Below, in pieces: positions 41,269 through 50,206 of a DNA stretch of 64,000 nt. This DNA comes from an uncultured Sphingomonas sp. (lineage in GTDB: Bacteria > Pseudomonadota > Alphaproteobacteria > Sphingomonadales > Sphingomonadaceae): positions 62,001-126,000 of the forward strand of contig NZ_CAJYHX010000031.1 of assembly GCF_913774285.1 (NCBI RefSeq), given 5' to 3'. The notes beneath the pieces were generated by a model. It made no database searches. It saw only the letters and a list, made by a program, of their open reading frames with translations, and was not told where the DNA came from. The position numbers and the translations under genes are program-made. Numbering within the stretch: position 1 is the stretch's first letter; each line of letters opens with the position of its first letter.

Positions 41269-41308
41269 TGATACGCTTCGAACACGAACCGAAAGATGGG
41301 GTCCGAAT

Positions 41309-41635
41309 ATGCGTAAGACAATCGCCGCGCTCGCTGCCTTTGCCCTGGTGATGCCGGTCGCGATGCCGATCAGCGTGGCCAGCGCCCAGTCGCGCTACGA
41401 AGGCAAATCCAAGTCCAGCCGCAACTATCGCTACGTCAAGCGCTGCCGCAAGTCGAAGGGCGAAGCGGGCCTGATCGCAGGCGGTGTCGCGGGTGCGCTC
41501 GCCGGTCCGTCGGTGGTCGGCGGCGGCCTGCTCGGCGCCGCGGCCGGCGGTGTTGCCGGTGCGCTGGGCGGCCGCGCGATCGACCGCACGATCACCGCGA
41601 AGAACCGCTGCGGCTACGTGCGCGTCCGCCGCTGA
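41309..41635 (+). CDS. Small exported glycine-zipper protein
   Basis: A 108-residue protein with a signal peptide at ~1-28 (MRKTIAALAAFALVMPVA...SAQ). A basic Tyr/Lys/Arg-rich stretch follows, then a glycine zipper (GLIAGGVAGALAGPSVVGGGLLGAAAGGVAGALGG) and a C-terminal RCGYVRVRR. Two cysteines flank the zipper. Glycine-zipper 2TM proteins associate with the outer membrane, as in SlyB. The exact function is unknown. It is divergent from tonB and followed by its own terminator. Confidence 0.85.
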   Translation: MRKTIAALAAFALVMPVAMPISVASAQSRYEGKSKSSRNYRYVKRCRKSKGEAGLIAGGVAGALAGPSVVGGGLLGAAAGGVAGALGGRAIDRTITAKNRCGYVRVRR

Positions 41636-41642
41636 GCGATCG

Positions 41643-41669
41643 AAGGGGCGGGCCCGGTCCCGCCCCTTT
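41643..41669 (+). terminator. Intrinsic terminator after glycine-zipper gene
   Basis: A perfect 10-bp stem (AAGGGGCGGG with CCCGCCCCTT), a 6-base loop and only a short T-run (TTT, including the end of the stem), 7 bases after the stop codon. Confidence 0.75.
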
Positions 41670-41750
41670 CCAAACTGCCCTGCATCGGCCAGAAACCGGC
41701 CCTATGTCGCGGCGCCGAGCGCCCGCCCCCAAGATGCAGGAAGTACGCGT

Positions 41751-43547
41751 ATGTCCAGCTATGCCGATCGTCTGAACGCCCTTCGTGCGCAACTCGCGCA
41801 GGACGCACTCGACGGTTTCGTCGTGCCGCTCACCGACGAGCACATGTCCGAATATGTCGGCGCCTATGCCCAGCGGCTGGCCTGGCTCACCGGCTTTCAG
41901 GGTTCGGCTGGCGCCGCCGTGGTGCTGGGCAGCGAGGCCGCGATCTTCACCGATGGGCGCTATACCCTCCAAGTCCGCCAGCAGGTCTCGGCCGACCACT
42001 GGGAATATGTCGGCGTGCCCGCGACCAGCATCGCCGACTGGCTGGGTGCGCATGCCCCGAACGGCGGTCGCATCGGCTATGATCCCTGGCTGCACACCCG
42101 CGCCTGGGTGGAGGAAGCCCGCAAGGCGCTGGCCGAGAAGGGCGCGACGCTAGTCCCCGTCACCCGCAACCCGATCGATGCCGTCTGGGCCGACCAGCCC
42201 AGTCCCTCCGACGCGCCGCTGGCGGTGCTCGACGAGGCGCTGGCCGGCAAGTCCTCCGCCGCCAAGCGCGCCGAGATTGCCGACTGGCTCCAGGCGCGGA
42301 ACGCCGATGCGGTGGTGATCGCTGCACTCGATTCGATCGCCTGGACGTTCAACGTGCGCGGCGACGACGTGACCCACACGCCGGTCGCGCTCGCCTATAC
42401 GGTGATCCATGCCGACGGCACCGCTGACCTGTTCGTCGCACCCGAGAAGGTGACCGATGCGGTGCGCCAGCATCTCGGCAACGCCGTGCGCATCCAGGAT
42501 CGCGCTGCGTTCGCACCTGCGCTGGGCGGCTTCGCGGGCAAGCGCGTCGTGGCGGACCCGGGCACCGCGGTGTCGGCGATCTTCGACGGACTGGAAGCGG
42601 GCGGCGCCACGGTGCTCGCGCTGCGCGATCCGGTGATCCTCGCCAAGGCGATCAAGAACCCCGCCGAGGTTGCCGGGCACAAGGCCGCGCAGGCCCGCGA
42701 CGGCGCCGCGCTCAGCCGCTTCCTCAAATGGTTCGAGGAAACCGCACCGCAGGGCGGGCTCACCGAGATGTCGGCGGCGGACAAGCTGCGCGCCTTCCGC
42801 GAGGCGACGGGTCGGTTCAAGGACCTGTCCTTCGACACCATCTCGGCGACCGGCCCGAACGGCGCGATCCCGCACTATAAGGTCACCGACGAATCGAGCC
42901 TGCCGATCGAGCGCGGCCAGCTGTTCCTTATCGATTCGGGCGGGCAATATGGCGACGGCACCACCGACGTCACCCGCGTGATGCCGGTCGGCGACGCCAG
43001 CCACGAGATGAAGGACCGCTTCACGCGCGTGCTCAAGGGCCATATCGCGATCGCTACCGCCATCTTCCCCGACGGCACCACCGGCGCGCAGATCGACGGC
43101 TTCGCGCGGCGGCCGCTGTGGGAAGCGGGGCTCGATTTCGCCCATGGCACCGGTCACGGCGTCGGCGCCTATCTCTCGGTGCACGAAGGCCCGCAGCGGA
43201 TCGCTCCGCCCTCCTATCCCGGCGGGCAGGCGCTGGAGCCGCTGCGTGCGGGCATGTTCCTCTCGAACGAGCCCGGCTATTACAAGGCGGGCGAATACGG
43301 CATCCGGATCGAGAATCTGGTTCACGTCGTCGAGCGGACGATCCCCGGCGGCGACAAGCCGATGCTGGCGTTCGAGACGCTCACCTTCGCGCCGATCGAG
43401 CGCAGCCTGATCCTGCCCGAACTGCTGTCGTCGGAAGAGCGCGCCTGGCTAGATGCGTATCATGCCGAGGTGCTGGCGATTGTCGGCCCGCAGCTGGAGG
43501 GCGCGGAACGGACCTGGCTAGAAGCGAAGTGCGCGCCGATCGCGTGA
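41751..43547 (+). CDS. pepP: M24-family Xaa-Pro aminopeptidase (aminopeptidase P)
   Basis: Cytosolic metallopeptidase of 598 residues that removes an N-terminal residue preceding proline. It has the three-domain layout of the long aminopeptidase P form: two creatinase-like N-terminal domains (SYADRLNALRAQLAQDALDG; SIAWTFNVRGDDV) and the pita-bread catalytic domain. Metal ligands appear in LIDSGGQYGDGTTDVTRV, GTGHGVGAYLSVHEGP, SNEPGYY and the C-terminal ETLTF. ATG 41751 begins the conserved N-terminus. Confidence 0.93.
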   Translation: MSSYADRLNALRAQLAQDALDGFVVPLTDEHMSEYVGAYAQRLAWLTGFQGSAGAAVVLGSEAAIFTDGRYTLQVRQQVSADHWEYVGVPATSIADWLGAHAPNGGRIGYDPWLHTRAWVEEARKALAEKGATLVPVTRNPIDAVWADQPSPSDAPLAVLDEALAGKSSAAKRAEIADWLQARNADAVVIAALDSIAWTFNVRGDDVTHTPVALAYTVIHADGTADLFVAPEKVTDAVRQHLGNAVRIQDRAAFAPALGGFAGKRVVADPGTAVSAIFDGLEAGGATVLALRDPVILAKAIKNPAEVAGHKAAQARDGAALSRFLKWFEETAPQGGLTEMSAADKLRAFREATGRFKDLSFDTISATGPNGAIPHYKVTDESSLPIERGQLFLIDSGGQYGDGTTDVTRVMPVGDASHEMKDRFTRVLKGHIAIATAIFPDGTTGAQIDGFARRPLWEAGLDFAHGTGHGVGAYLSVHEGPQRIAPPSYPGGQALEPLRAGMFLSNEPGYYKAGEYGIRIENLVHVVERTIPGGDKPMLAFETLTFAPIERSLILPELLSSEERAWLDAYHAEVLAIVGPQLEGAERTWLEAKCAPIA

Positions 43548-43553
43548 ACTGAA

Positions 43554-43692
43554 GATCCTCCCCGGCACGGGGAGGGGGACCAAGACGCGCAGCGGCTTGG
43601 TGGAGGGGGAGCACAGCGGGCCAGTCCCTTGTGGAGATCCCCCTCCACCACCGCCTACGGCGGCGGTCCCCCTCCCCGTTCCGGGGAGGATC
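43554..43692. repeat. Type C intergenic inverted-repeat element (copy 2)
   Basis: Same arms as the element between yebC and ruvC: GATCCTCCCCGGCACGGGGA at one end and its near-complement GTTCCGGGGAGGATC at the other, with inner GGTGGAGGGGG/CCCCCTCCACCACC. It lies between convergent pepP and the small gene next to it. Confidence 0.9.
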
Positions 43693-43695
43693 GTC

Positions 43696-43833
43696 TCAGT
43701 CCGCCGATTCGGGGGGCGCTTCCGTCCCCTGCCCGGCTCCTTCCGCCTTCACTCCGCGCGCCTGCGCCTTCCGCCGCCGCAGGTTTTCGCGCAGTTTTTC
43801 GGCCAGTCGGGCCTGCTTATCCACATCCTTCAT
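43696..43833 (-). CDS. Short basic/charged helical protein of unknown function
   Basis: A 45-residue protein, MKDVDKQARLAEKLRENLRRRK at the start and an acidic end ...TEAPPESAD. It is a charged amphipathic helix with a basic RRRKAQAR cluster. Similar short proteins are, to my knowledge, common next to tRNA or translation genes in alphaproteobacteria. A GTG three codons downstream could be the true start. The tRNA-Thr gene lies 101 bases away on the other strand. Confidence 0.6.
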   Translation of the reverse strand: MKDVDKQARLAEKLRENLRRRKAQARGVKAEGAGQGTEAPPESAD

Positions 43834-43934
43834 GCGAAAAGCGATAAACCGGCATGATGCGGGTTGACAATCACGGGTCCCCAAGCAAATAGGCCCCTCC
43901 CGCACGGCGCTGGTCGCCGCGGTTGGAAAACAGT

Positions 43935-44009
<75 letters not shown>

Positions 44010-44087
44010 TTTTCCCCTTCATGACAGAAGAGTTTGCCCGCAAGGGCCTCGCCGCTGGCGCGGCTTTGCCGATATGTCTCCAAACAA

Positions 44088-44160
44088 CGTCATCCCGGCG
44101 GAAGCCGGGATCCATTCGCCTGTAGGTTTCAGCTAGAGCCGAAGCGTCGGCCCCAATGGA
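44088..44160. repeat. Type A intergenic element (copy 3, degenerate)
   Basis: An intact left arm GTCATCCCGGCGGAAGCCGG with the centre in copy-2 orientation (GGATCCATTCGCC), then only a short remnant of the right arm (CCCCAATGGATG). It lies 78 bases past the tRNA-Thr gene and before the convergent fucosidase. Confidence 0.8.
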
Positions 44161-44206
44161 TGCCGACTGGTGGAGGGAGCGGCCACACCGACCGCCCCGG
44201 CACCCC

Positions 44207-45817
44207 TCACCCCCGCCGCAGCCCGTCGATCCGCACCACCGGCACCGTCCCGAGCCCCTTGGGCAGCGTCACCGTCAGCCCCGCCTGCGATTGCCGGAAT
44301 GGGACGTCGCCGCCGCCCAGCAGCCGCGCCCGCGCCACCCGCCCCGCCTTCAGCCCTAGCGCCTCCACCGTCACCGGTCCGCTCGGCGCCTTGAGGAAGA
44401 ACAGGTACAGCGTGTCGCCCTTGGTGGTGAAGCGCACGTCCCGCTCGGTGAAGCCCTTGAAGCCGTTCTCGTTCTGCATGCCCGCGGCGAGCTGGGTTGG
44501 CCCCTCGCCATAGACGCGCCACGGCCGGGTGCCGAACACCGCCTCGCTGTTCACCGCCATCCAGGCGCCGAGATCATCGAGGATGCGCTCTTCCTCCGAG
44601 TCGATCGATCCGTCGCCGCGCTGCGGCACCGAGAGCAGCAGGTTGCCGTTCTTCGAGATCACGTCGGCCAGGCGCTGGAGCACGTCGTTCGCCGACTTGT
44701 AGCGCTTCTCGGTGTAGAGGCTTCGCTTGTAGAACCAGTCGCCCAGGCAGGTGTCGGTCTGCCAGGGCTCGTCCCACAGCCGGTCGGCGAAGCCGCGCTC
44801 GACATCCTGCACCAGCCCGAAGCGTGCATAGGGCTTCAACTGCTTGGCGTTGAGCACCACGTCGATCTTGCCGCGCTTCGCGATCGAGCGGTTATAGTAA
44901 TCGGCCGCCGCGGCCAGCCCCACGGGTCCGAAGGGCAGCTCGTAATCGTCGAAATAGCAGAGGTCGGGCTGGTATTTGGTGACCAGGTCGACCTGCCGCT
45001 GCAGCCAGCGCGTCGCATAGGCAGCGTCGCCGGCGGGGCCGTGCTCGACCCACTGGCCGTCATGATCCTCGTGCCACTTGCCCATTGCCTGCATCGTGTC
45101 GATGCCGTCGGGCGCGACGATGTGCTTGCCGGTGTAGAGCAGCTGCGGATCGAGCCCCTCCCACCATTTGCCCGCGCCGTCCGCCTTGGTCAGGCGGAAG
45201 GCGTCGTAGCGCTCGCCCTTGCGCGCGCCTTCGGGATCATAGCCATAGGCGGGCTGGTACCAGTGCCAGGCATGCGCGGCATGGTTGGAGACGCCGAAGC
45301 GAAGCCCATGCGCGCGCGCCACCTTTTCCCAGGTGCCGACCACGTCGCGCTTTGGGCCCACGCGCAGGCTGTTCCAGGGATGGTAGGCGCTGTCATAGCA
45401 GTCGAGATTGTCGTGGTGGCAGGCCAGCGACACGAAATATTTGGCACCGGCCTTCACATAGCGCCGCATCAGCGCCTCCGGGTCCCAGCGCTCGGCGGTC
45501 CAGCGATTCTGGACCTCCATGAAGCCGACATCGGCAGGGTGGCCATAGGTCTTGCGGTGGAAGTCCGAGGCGGGGTGGCCCTGCATGTACATGAAGCGGC
45601 CATACCAGTCGCCCTGCTCGGGCACGGACTGCGGGCCCCAGTGCGACCAGATCCCGAACTTCGCGTCGCGAAACCAGTCCGGATAGCGGTAGTTCGCGAC
45701 CAGCGACGGCCAGCTTGCCTGCACCGGCCCCTGTGCCGTCACCTGCGCCCGCGCCACCGCAGGGAGCGCCGCCAGCCCCGCCAGCACGCCACGCCGCCGC
45801 CACCCTGATCCGATCAT
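44207..45817 (-). CDS. Secreted GH29 alpha-L-fucosidase
   Basis: Glycoside hydrolase releasing terminal L-fucose from glycans by a retaining mechanism. Residues 1-27 look like a Tat-type signal (GWRRRGVLAGLAALPAVARA). The (beta/alpha)8 domain shows WFRDAKFGIWSHWGPQSVPE, SLACHHDNLDCYDS and LCYFDDYELPFG, where the Asp pair includes the expected nucleophile position. SKNGNLLLSVPQRGDGSID is strongly conserved in GH29. A C-terminal beta-sandwich follows. ATG 45817 has GGAGG six bases upstream. It lies close to the L-fucose catabolic operon and so probably supplies its substrate. Confidence 0.9.
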   Translation of the reverse strand: MIGSGWRRRGVLAGLAALPAVARAQVTAQGPVQASWPSLVANYRYPDWFRDAKFGIWSHWGPQSVPEQGDWYGRFMYMQGHPASDFHRKTYGHPADVGFMEVQNRWTAERWDPEALMRRYVKAGAKYFVSLACHHDNLDCYDSAYHPWNSLRVGPKRDVVGTWEKVARAHGLRFGVSNHAAHAWHWYQPAYGYDPEGARKGERYDAFRLTKADGAGKWWEGLDPQLLYTGKHIVAPDGIDTMQAMGKWHEDHDGQWVEHGPAGDAAYATRWLQRQVDLVTKYQPDLCYFDDYELPFGPVGLAAAADYYNRSIAKRGKIDVVLNAKQLKPYARFGLVQDVERGFADRLWDEPWQTDTCLGDWFYKRSLYTEKRYKSANDVLQRLADVISKNGNLLLSVPQRGDGSIDSEEERILDDLGAWMAVNSEAVFGTRPWRVYGEGPTQLAAGMQNENGFKGFTERDVRFTTKGDTLYLFFLKAPSGPVTVEALGLKAGRVARARLLGGGDVPFRQSQAGLTVTLPKGLGTVPVVRIDGLRRG

Positions 45818-46019
45818 TATTACCTCCGCTGCACCATCACGATACCAGCTTGATACCGCACTGCGACGGGAACGCCATCGCCCCATCGATCGGCGCCGGT
45901 TGCGCCGTGCCGGTGATTCTGCAACCACGCCGCGGTACCGCTACCAGAATCGGCAGCAAGGCACCGCGAAGCCTGGACGTTCGCCCTGGCACGGCCGCGC
46001 CGCAGAGAGAGGAATGCCC

Positions 46020-46988
46020 ATGTTCGAAGACTTGACGCGCCGAACGATGCTCACCGGCATGGCCGCCACCGCCACGCTGGCTGCGCTGCCCGCCCATGCT
46101 GCGGGTGAAGACGAGGTGCTGCCGCTCTGGCCGGGCTCGCCGCCGGGATCGCCCGCCACCCCGCCGACGCCGAAATACGAGCAGCGCTCGAAGGACCCGA
46201 ATTTCAACGATCGCTGGCTGACCGGCGTCGATCGCCCGTCGCTCACCGTGCGCCGTCCCGCCACGCCCAACGGCGCCGCGGTGATGCTGATGCCGGGCGG
46301 CGGCTATGGCTTCCTCGCGATCGACAATGAGGGCGAGGAACAGGCGCGCTGGCTCAATGCGCTGGGCATCACCGCCTTCATCCTGCGCTACCGCATCCCC
46401 ACCGAGGGCTGGGCCAACCGTTCCACCGTGCCCCTCGCCGACGCGCAGCGCGGGCTGCGGCTGATCCGCGCCTCGGCCAAGCGCTACGGCATTGACCCCG
46501 CGAGGATCGCGACGATCGGCTTCTCGGCCGGCGGCCACCTCGCCGGCAGCCTGGCGACCCGCCATGCCGAGCGCGTCTACACCCCCGTCGACGCCGCCGA
46601 CCAGCTTTCCGCCCGCCCCGATCTCGCCGGGCTGATCTACCCGGTGGTGAGCATGGCCGCGCCGTTCACCCATATCGGCTCGCGCGATCAGCTGTTCGGC
46701 ACCGGCGCCGATCCCAAGGCGCTCGACGCCGCGTCGGTGGAGAAGCGCGTCACTGCCGAGACGCCGCCGATCTTCCTCACCCATGCCAGTGACGACGGGC
46801 TGGTGCCGATCGAGAACAGCATCGCGCTCTACCAGGCGCTGCTCGCCGCCAAGCGCCCGGGCGAGTTGCATGCGTTCGACCAGGGCGGCCACGGTTTCGG
46901 CGTGCGCCTGCCCAAGACGGTGCCCGCCTCGGCCTGGCCGACCCTGTTCGCAGCCTATGCGCGGCGGCTGGGGCTGCTCGCCGGCTGA
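46020..46988 (+). CDS. Tat-exported alpha/beta-hydrolase esterase
   Basis: Exported serine esterase of 322 residues, resembling acetylxylan/carbohydrate esterases (BD-FAE-like). The signal is twin-arginine (TRRTMLTGMAATATLAALPA). The oxyanion segment MPGGGYGFLA precedes the nucleophile in IGFSAGGHLAGS. The acid is in HASDDGLVP and the His in FDQGGHGFG. ATG 46020 was chosen over an ATG two codons earlier because it gives a normal AGAGAGGA spacing. It is divergent from the fucosidase, so de-esterification may aid fucoside release; the specificity is inferred. Confidence 0.85.
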   Translation: MFEDLTRRTMLTGMAATATLAALPAHAAGEDEVLPLWPGSPPGSPATPPTPKYEQRSKDPNFNDRWLTGVDRPSLTVRRPATPNGAAVMLMPGGGYGFLAIDNEGEEQARWLNALGITAFILRYRIPTEGWANRSTVPLADAQRGLRLIRASAKRYGIDPARIATIGFSAGGHLAGSLATRHAERVYTPVDAADQLSARPDLAGLIYPVVSMAAPFTHIGSRDQLFGTGADPKALDAASVEKRVTAETPPIFLTHASDDGLVPIENSIALYQALLAAKRPGELHAFDQGGHGFGVRLPKTVPASAWPTLFAAYARRLGLLAG

Positions 46989-47047
46989 ACGCAACGATCG
47001 GCGTCCCGAAGCGTCTTTTCCTTGAATAATCAATGAGGAGGCGCCGC

Positions 47048-47179
47048 ATGGACCCGAGAACCGAACCCGTCGAGAAGCGCGCCCGCAAGGGGCTCGGCGC
47101 CGTCGCGCTGATCGTACTGGCGATCATCGCGACGGTGTTTGTCGGCTACAACATCTACTACGCCGTCACGCCGGGCTGA
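47048..47179 (+). CDS. 43-residue single-pass membrane protein
   Basis: A short gene reading MDPRTEPVEKRARKGLG, then one hydrophobic helix (ALIVLAIIATVFVGYNIYYA) and a three-residue tail. GAGGAGG lies 6 bases before the ATG, an excellent ribosome-binding site. Positive charges before the helix predict an N-in, C-out orientation. It lies between the esterase and the IclR regulator, both of the fucose region. I do not recognise the family. Strong translation signals and clean topology support a real gene. Confidence 0.7.
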   Translation: MDPRTEPVEKRARKGLGAVALIVLAIIATVFVGYNIYYAVTPG

Positions 47180-47181
47180 GC

Positions 47182-48033
47182 CTAGTCGGCGCCCAGCCGG
47201 GCGCGGCGGCGGCGGACCGGGCTGGCGATCGACAGGCTGGGCACCACCGGCGACTCCACCCGATCGAACCAGCCGAGCGCCGAGGAGATCGCCGTCGCCG
47301 TGCTCCGCAGGACCGCCAGTGCCTCTTCCTGCGAGACGTGCGGCGCGTCGTCGATCGCCGCCAGGAACGGAATGGTCAGCGCCGCGACGACATGGCCGTC
47401 GAAACCGAAGATCGGGCAGCTCATGTCCGATACGCCCGCCATCCGCGCGCTGGGGATCGATTCATACCCCTTGGCGCGCACCTCGCCCAACCGATCCAGC
47501 AACTCCCTGGGAAGCCCCTTCGGGTACAGCGCTGCGCGCCGCTCCTCGTCCATCGCCGAAAGCAGCACATGGCCCGAACAGCTGGTCAGCAGGTCGATCT
47601 CGGTGCCCAGCCGCACCGCGAATCCGGTCTGGCCCGGGCTCTCCTGCCGCGCGACGATCAACCCGCGCGTGCCGTTGACCACCACCAGGTGGCAGGATTG
47701 CACCGTCGCCGCCGCCAGGCTGTGCATCAGCGGCGTCGCGACGTGGGTGAGCTCCTGCGCCGGCGTGGCGCGGTGAGCGATTTCCAGCACGCGGTAGGTC
47801 ACCCGGTAGCGATCGCTGGCGCCGTCCTTGTGCAGCCACCCCCGCCGATCGAGCACGACGATGATGCGGAACAGCTCGCTGATCGATCGCCCCAGCCGCT
47901 GCGCGATCTCGCTGATCGTCAGCCCCTGCGGCTCGGTGCCGAGCAGTTCGATGACGTCGATCGCCTTTTCCAGCGCAGGCGCGGCATAGGCGGGCGATTT
48001 GTCGGCCGACGCGGTGGGTGCATTCTCGCTCAT
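47182..48033 (-). CDS. IclR-family transcriptional regulator
   Basis: DNA-binding regulator of 283 residues. The N-terminal winged helix-turn-helix contains EKAIDVIELLGTEPQGLTISEIAQRLGRSISEL. The C-terminal effector domain contains GFAVRLGTEIDLLTSCSGHVLLSAM and the conserved ARMAGVSDMSCPIFGFDGHVVAALTI. It is divergent from the L-fuconate pathway genes across a 122-base gap. It is most likely their substrate-responsive regulator; the ligand (a fucose pathway intermediate) is inferred. ATG 48033 begins MSENAPTAS. Confidence 0.9.
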   Translation of the reverse strand: MSENAPTASADKSPAYAAPALEKAIDVIELLGTEPQGLTISEIAQRLGRSISELFRIIVVLDRRGWLHKDGASDRYRVTYRVLEIAHRATPAQELTHVATPLMHSLAAATVQSCHLVVVNGTRGLIVARQESPGQTGFAVRLGTEIDLLTSCSGHVLLSAMDEERRAALYPKGLPRELLDRLGEVRAKGYESIPSARMAGVSDMSCPIFGFDGHVVAALTIPFLAAIDDAPHVSQEEALAVLRSTATAISSALGWFDRVESPVVPSLSIASPVRRRRARLGAD

Positions 48034-48155
48034 GCCAGCTAGGCTAGCCAATGCGACGAGCGGTGTCATGCCACTTGCGAACAATCGCGGCTTGCGCCTA
48101 AGAATGTGAAAGTCATTTTGACCTATGAAAACGTTCTGAAGGAGTTGGGGAGGCG
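48034..48155. promoter_or_regulatory. Divergent control region of IclR gene and fucose operon
   Basis: Holds both promoters for the divergent IclR and catabolic genes. An inverted repeat GTCA-TTT-TGAC at 48112-48122 lies about 35 bases before the operon start and is a candidate operator core; AAGGAG before 48156 is the ribosome-binding site. No unambiguous -35/-10 pair is seen. Confidence 0.35.
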
Positions 48156-48896
48156 ATGCGTTTCGGCAACAAGACCGCGCTGGTAACCGCGGCAGGGCAC
48201 GGCATCGGCCGCGCGACCGCGCTGCGACTGCGCGACGAGGGCGCCAGGGTGTTCGCGCTCGACCGCGACGCTGCCGCGCTCGCGACGCTCGACGGCGTGG
48301 AGCCGGTGGTGCTCGATCTGCTCGATGCCGACGCCATCGCCGCACTCCCCGAGACGATCGGCCAGGTCGACGTGCTCGCCAACATCGCCGGTTTCGTGGC
48401 GGCGGGCTCGATCCTCGACGGGACCGACGCCGACTGGATGCTCTCCTTCGACCTCAACGTCCATGCGATGCACCGCATGATCCGCGCCTTCCTGCCGGGC
48501 ATGCTGGCGCAAGGCGGCGGCGCGATCGTCAACATGTCGTCGATTGCGTCGAGCGTGAAGGGCATCCCCAACCGCCATGCCTATGGTGCCTCGAAGGCAG
48601 CCGTAATCGGCCTGACCAAATCGGTGGCGGCGGACTTCGTCGCCAAGGGCATCCGCTGCAACGCGGTGTGCCCGGGCACGGTCGACACGCCCAGCCTCCG
48701 CCAGCGCGTCGCCGAACAGGCCGCGCAGCAGGGCATCGCGGTCGAGGAAGCACATGCCGCCTTCGTCGCGCGCCAGCCCATGGGTCGGCTCGGCCTGGAA
48801 GACGAGATCGCCGCGCTGATCTGTTACCTCGCCAGCGACGAGGCCAGCTTCACCACCGGCGCGGTGCATGTGATCGACGGCGGGTGGGTGAACTGA
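48156..48896 (+). CDS. SDR, probable 2-keto-3-deoxy-L-fuconate dehydrogenase
   Basis: NAD-dependent short-chain dehydrogenase of 246 residues. The Rossmann motif is TAAGHGIGRAT, then NIAG, the catalytic Ser in VNMSSIASSVKG and YGASK. The segment GIRCNAVCPGTVDTPSL and the end IDGGWVN match the group that includes the 2-keto-3-deoxy-L-fuconate dehydrogenase of Xanthomonas and DHRS6-type enzymes. It would oxidise 2-keto-3-deoxy-L-fuconate to the 2,4-diketo acid. The stop overlaps the L-fuconate dehydratase start by one base. Assignment rests on sequence class plus context. Confidence 0.82.
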   Translation: MRFGNKTALVTAAGHGIGRATALRLRDEGARVFALDRDAAALATLDGVEPVVLDLLDADAIAALPETIGQVDVLANIAGFVAAGSILDGTDADWMLSFDLNVHAMHRMIRAFLPGMLAQGGGAIVNMSSIASSVKGIPNRHAYGASKAAVIGLTKSVAADFVAKGIRCNAVCPGTVDTPSLRQRVAEQAAQQGIAVEEAHAAFVARQPMGRLGLEDEIAALICYLASDEASFTTGAVHVIDGGWVN

Positions 48897-50206
48897 TGGA
48901 CATGGCGACTTCCACCCAGGCGACGCTCGGCGCCCGCATCACCGGCCTGCGCACGATCGACCTGCGCTTCCCGACCAGCGCCTCGCTCGACGGCTCCGAC
49001 GCGATGAACCCGGACCCCGATTATTCGGCGGCCTATGTCATCCTGGAAACCGACGTGCCGGGCCTCGAAGGCCATGGCCTCACCTTCACCATCGGCCGCG
49101 GCAACGACATCTGCGTCGCCGCGATCGAGGCGATGCGCCACCTGGTGATCGGCCTCGACCTCGCCTGGATCGCCGAGGAGCCCGCGCGGATGTGGCGGCA
49201 CCTGACCGGCGACAGCCAGCTGCGCTGGATCGGCCCGGACAAGGGCGCGATGCACCTCGCCACCGGCGCGGTGGTCAATGCGATCTGGGACCTCTGGGCC
49301 AAGGCCGAGGGCAAGCCGGTGTGGAAGCTCGTCGCGGACATGACGCCCGAGCAGCTCGTCCGCGCGATCGACTTCCGCTACCTCACCGATGCGATCACGC
49401 CCGAACAGGCGCTCGCCCTGCTCGCCGAGCGCGCCGCCGGCAAGGCCGAGCGCGTCGCCACGCTCGAGGCAAACGGCTATCCCTGCTACACCACGTCGGC
49501 CGGTTGGTTGGGCTATCCCGACGAGAAATTGCGCCGCCTCGCGCAGGAAGCGGTCGATGCCGGCTTCCACCATATCAAGCTCAAGGTCGGCCGCGACCTG
49601 GAGGACGATATCCGCCGCGTCCGCATCGCCCGCGAAGTGCTCGGGCCGGATCGCAAGCTGATGATCGACGCCAATCAGGTCTGGGAAGTCGGCCAGGCGA
49701 TCGAGTGGGTCAACGCTCTCGCCTTCGCCAAGCCCTGGTTCATCGAGGAGCCGACCAGCCCCGACGACGTGCTCGGCCACAAGGCGATCCGCGACGGCAT
49801 CGGCCAGGTACAGGTCGCGACCGGCGAGATGTGCCAGAACCGCATCCTGTTCAAGCAGTTCATGGCGGTGGGCGCGGTGGACGTGATCCAGCTCGACGCC
49901 TGCCGGATCGGCGGGGTGAACGAGGCGCTGGCGGTGCTGCTGCTCGCCGCCCGCTACGGCCTGCCGGTATGCCCGCATGCCGGCGGCGTGGGGCTGTGCG
50001 AATACGTCCAGCACTTGTCGATGATCGACTATCTGTGCTTTGCCGGCACCATGGACGGCAGGGTCATCGAATATGTGGATCATCTCCATGAACATTTCCT
50101 GGAGCCCTGCGTGATCCGCGACGCGGCGTACATGCCGCCGCAGCGCCCCGGCTATTCGATCGAGATGAAGCCCGAGACGCTCGTCCAATATCGGTTCGGC
50201 GCATGA
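48896..50206 (+). CDS. L-fuconate dehydratase (enolase superfamily)
   Basis: Dehydrates L-fuconate to 2-keto-3-deoxy-L-fuconate. The protein has 436 residues, as in characterised FucD. Catalytic and metal residues are visible in order: HIKLKVGRD (KxK), LMIDANQVW, FIEEPTSPDD, TGEMCQNRILFKQF and the His-containing CPHAGGVGLCEYVQHLSMIDY. The long insertion around YCTTSAGWLGYPDE-like sequence (residues ~200) is typical of this branch. ATG 48896 overlaps the upstream stop; the next gene overlaps by 4 bases, so three enzymes are translated as a unit. Confidence 0.93.
   Translation: MDMATSTQATLGARITGLRTIDLRFPTSASLDGSDAMNPDPDYSAAYVILETDVPGLEGHGLTFTIGRGNDICVAAIEAMRHLVIGLDLAWIAEEPARMWRHLTGDSQLRWIGPDKGAMHLATGAVVNAIWDLWAKAEGKPVWKLVADMTPEQLVRAIDFRYLTDAITPEQALALLAERAAGKAERVATLEANGYPCYTTSAGWLGYPDEKLRRLAQEAVDAGFHHIKLKVGRDLEDDIRRVRIAREVLGPDRKLMIDANQVWEVGQAIEWVNALAFAKPWFIEEPTSPDDVLGHKAIRDGIGQVQVATGEMCQNRILFKQFMAVGAVDVIQLDACRIGGVNEALAVLLLAARYGLPVCPHAGGVGLCEYVQHLSMIDYLCFAGTMDGRVIEYVDHLHEHFLEPCVIRDAAYMPPQRPGYSIEMKPETLVQYRFGA

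Noticed and set aside
44010..44206. The tRNA-Thr neighbourhood as a genomic-island attachment site
   Set aside because: I see no second copy of the tRNA 3' end in the window and no integrase. The fucose genes nearby match the rest of the window in base composition by eye.
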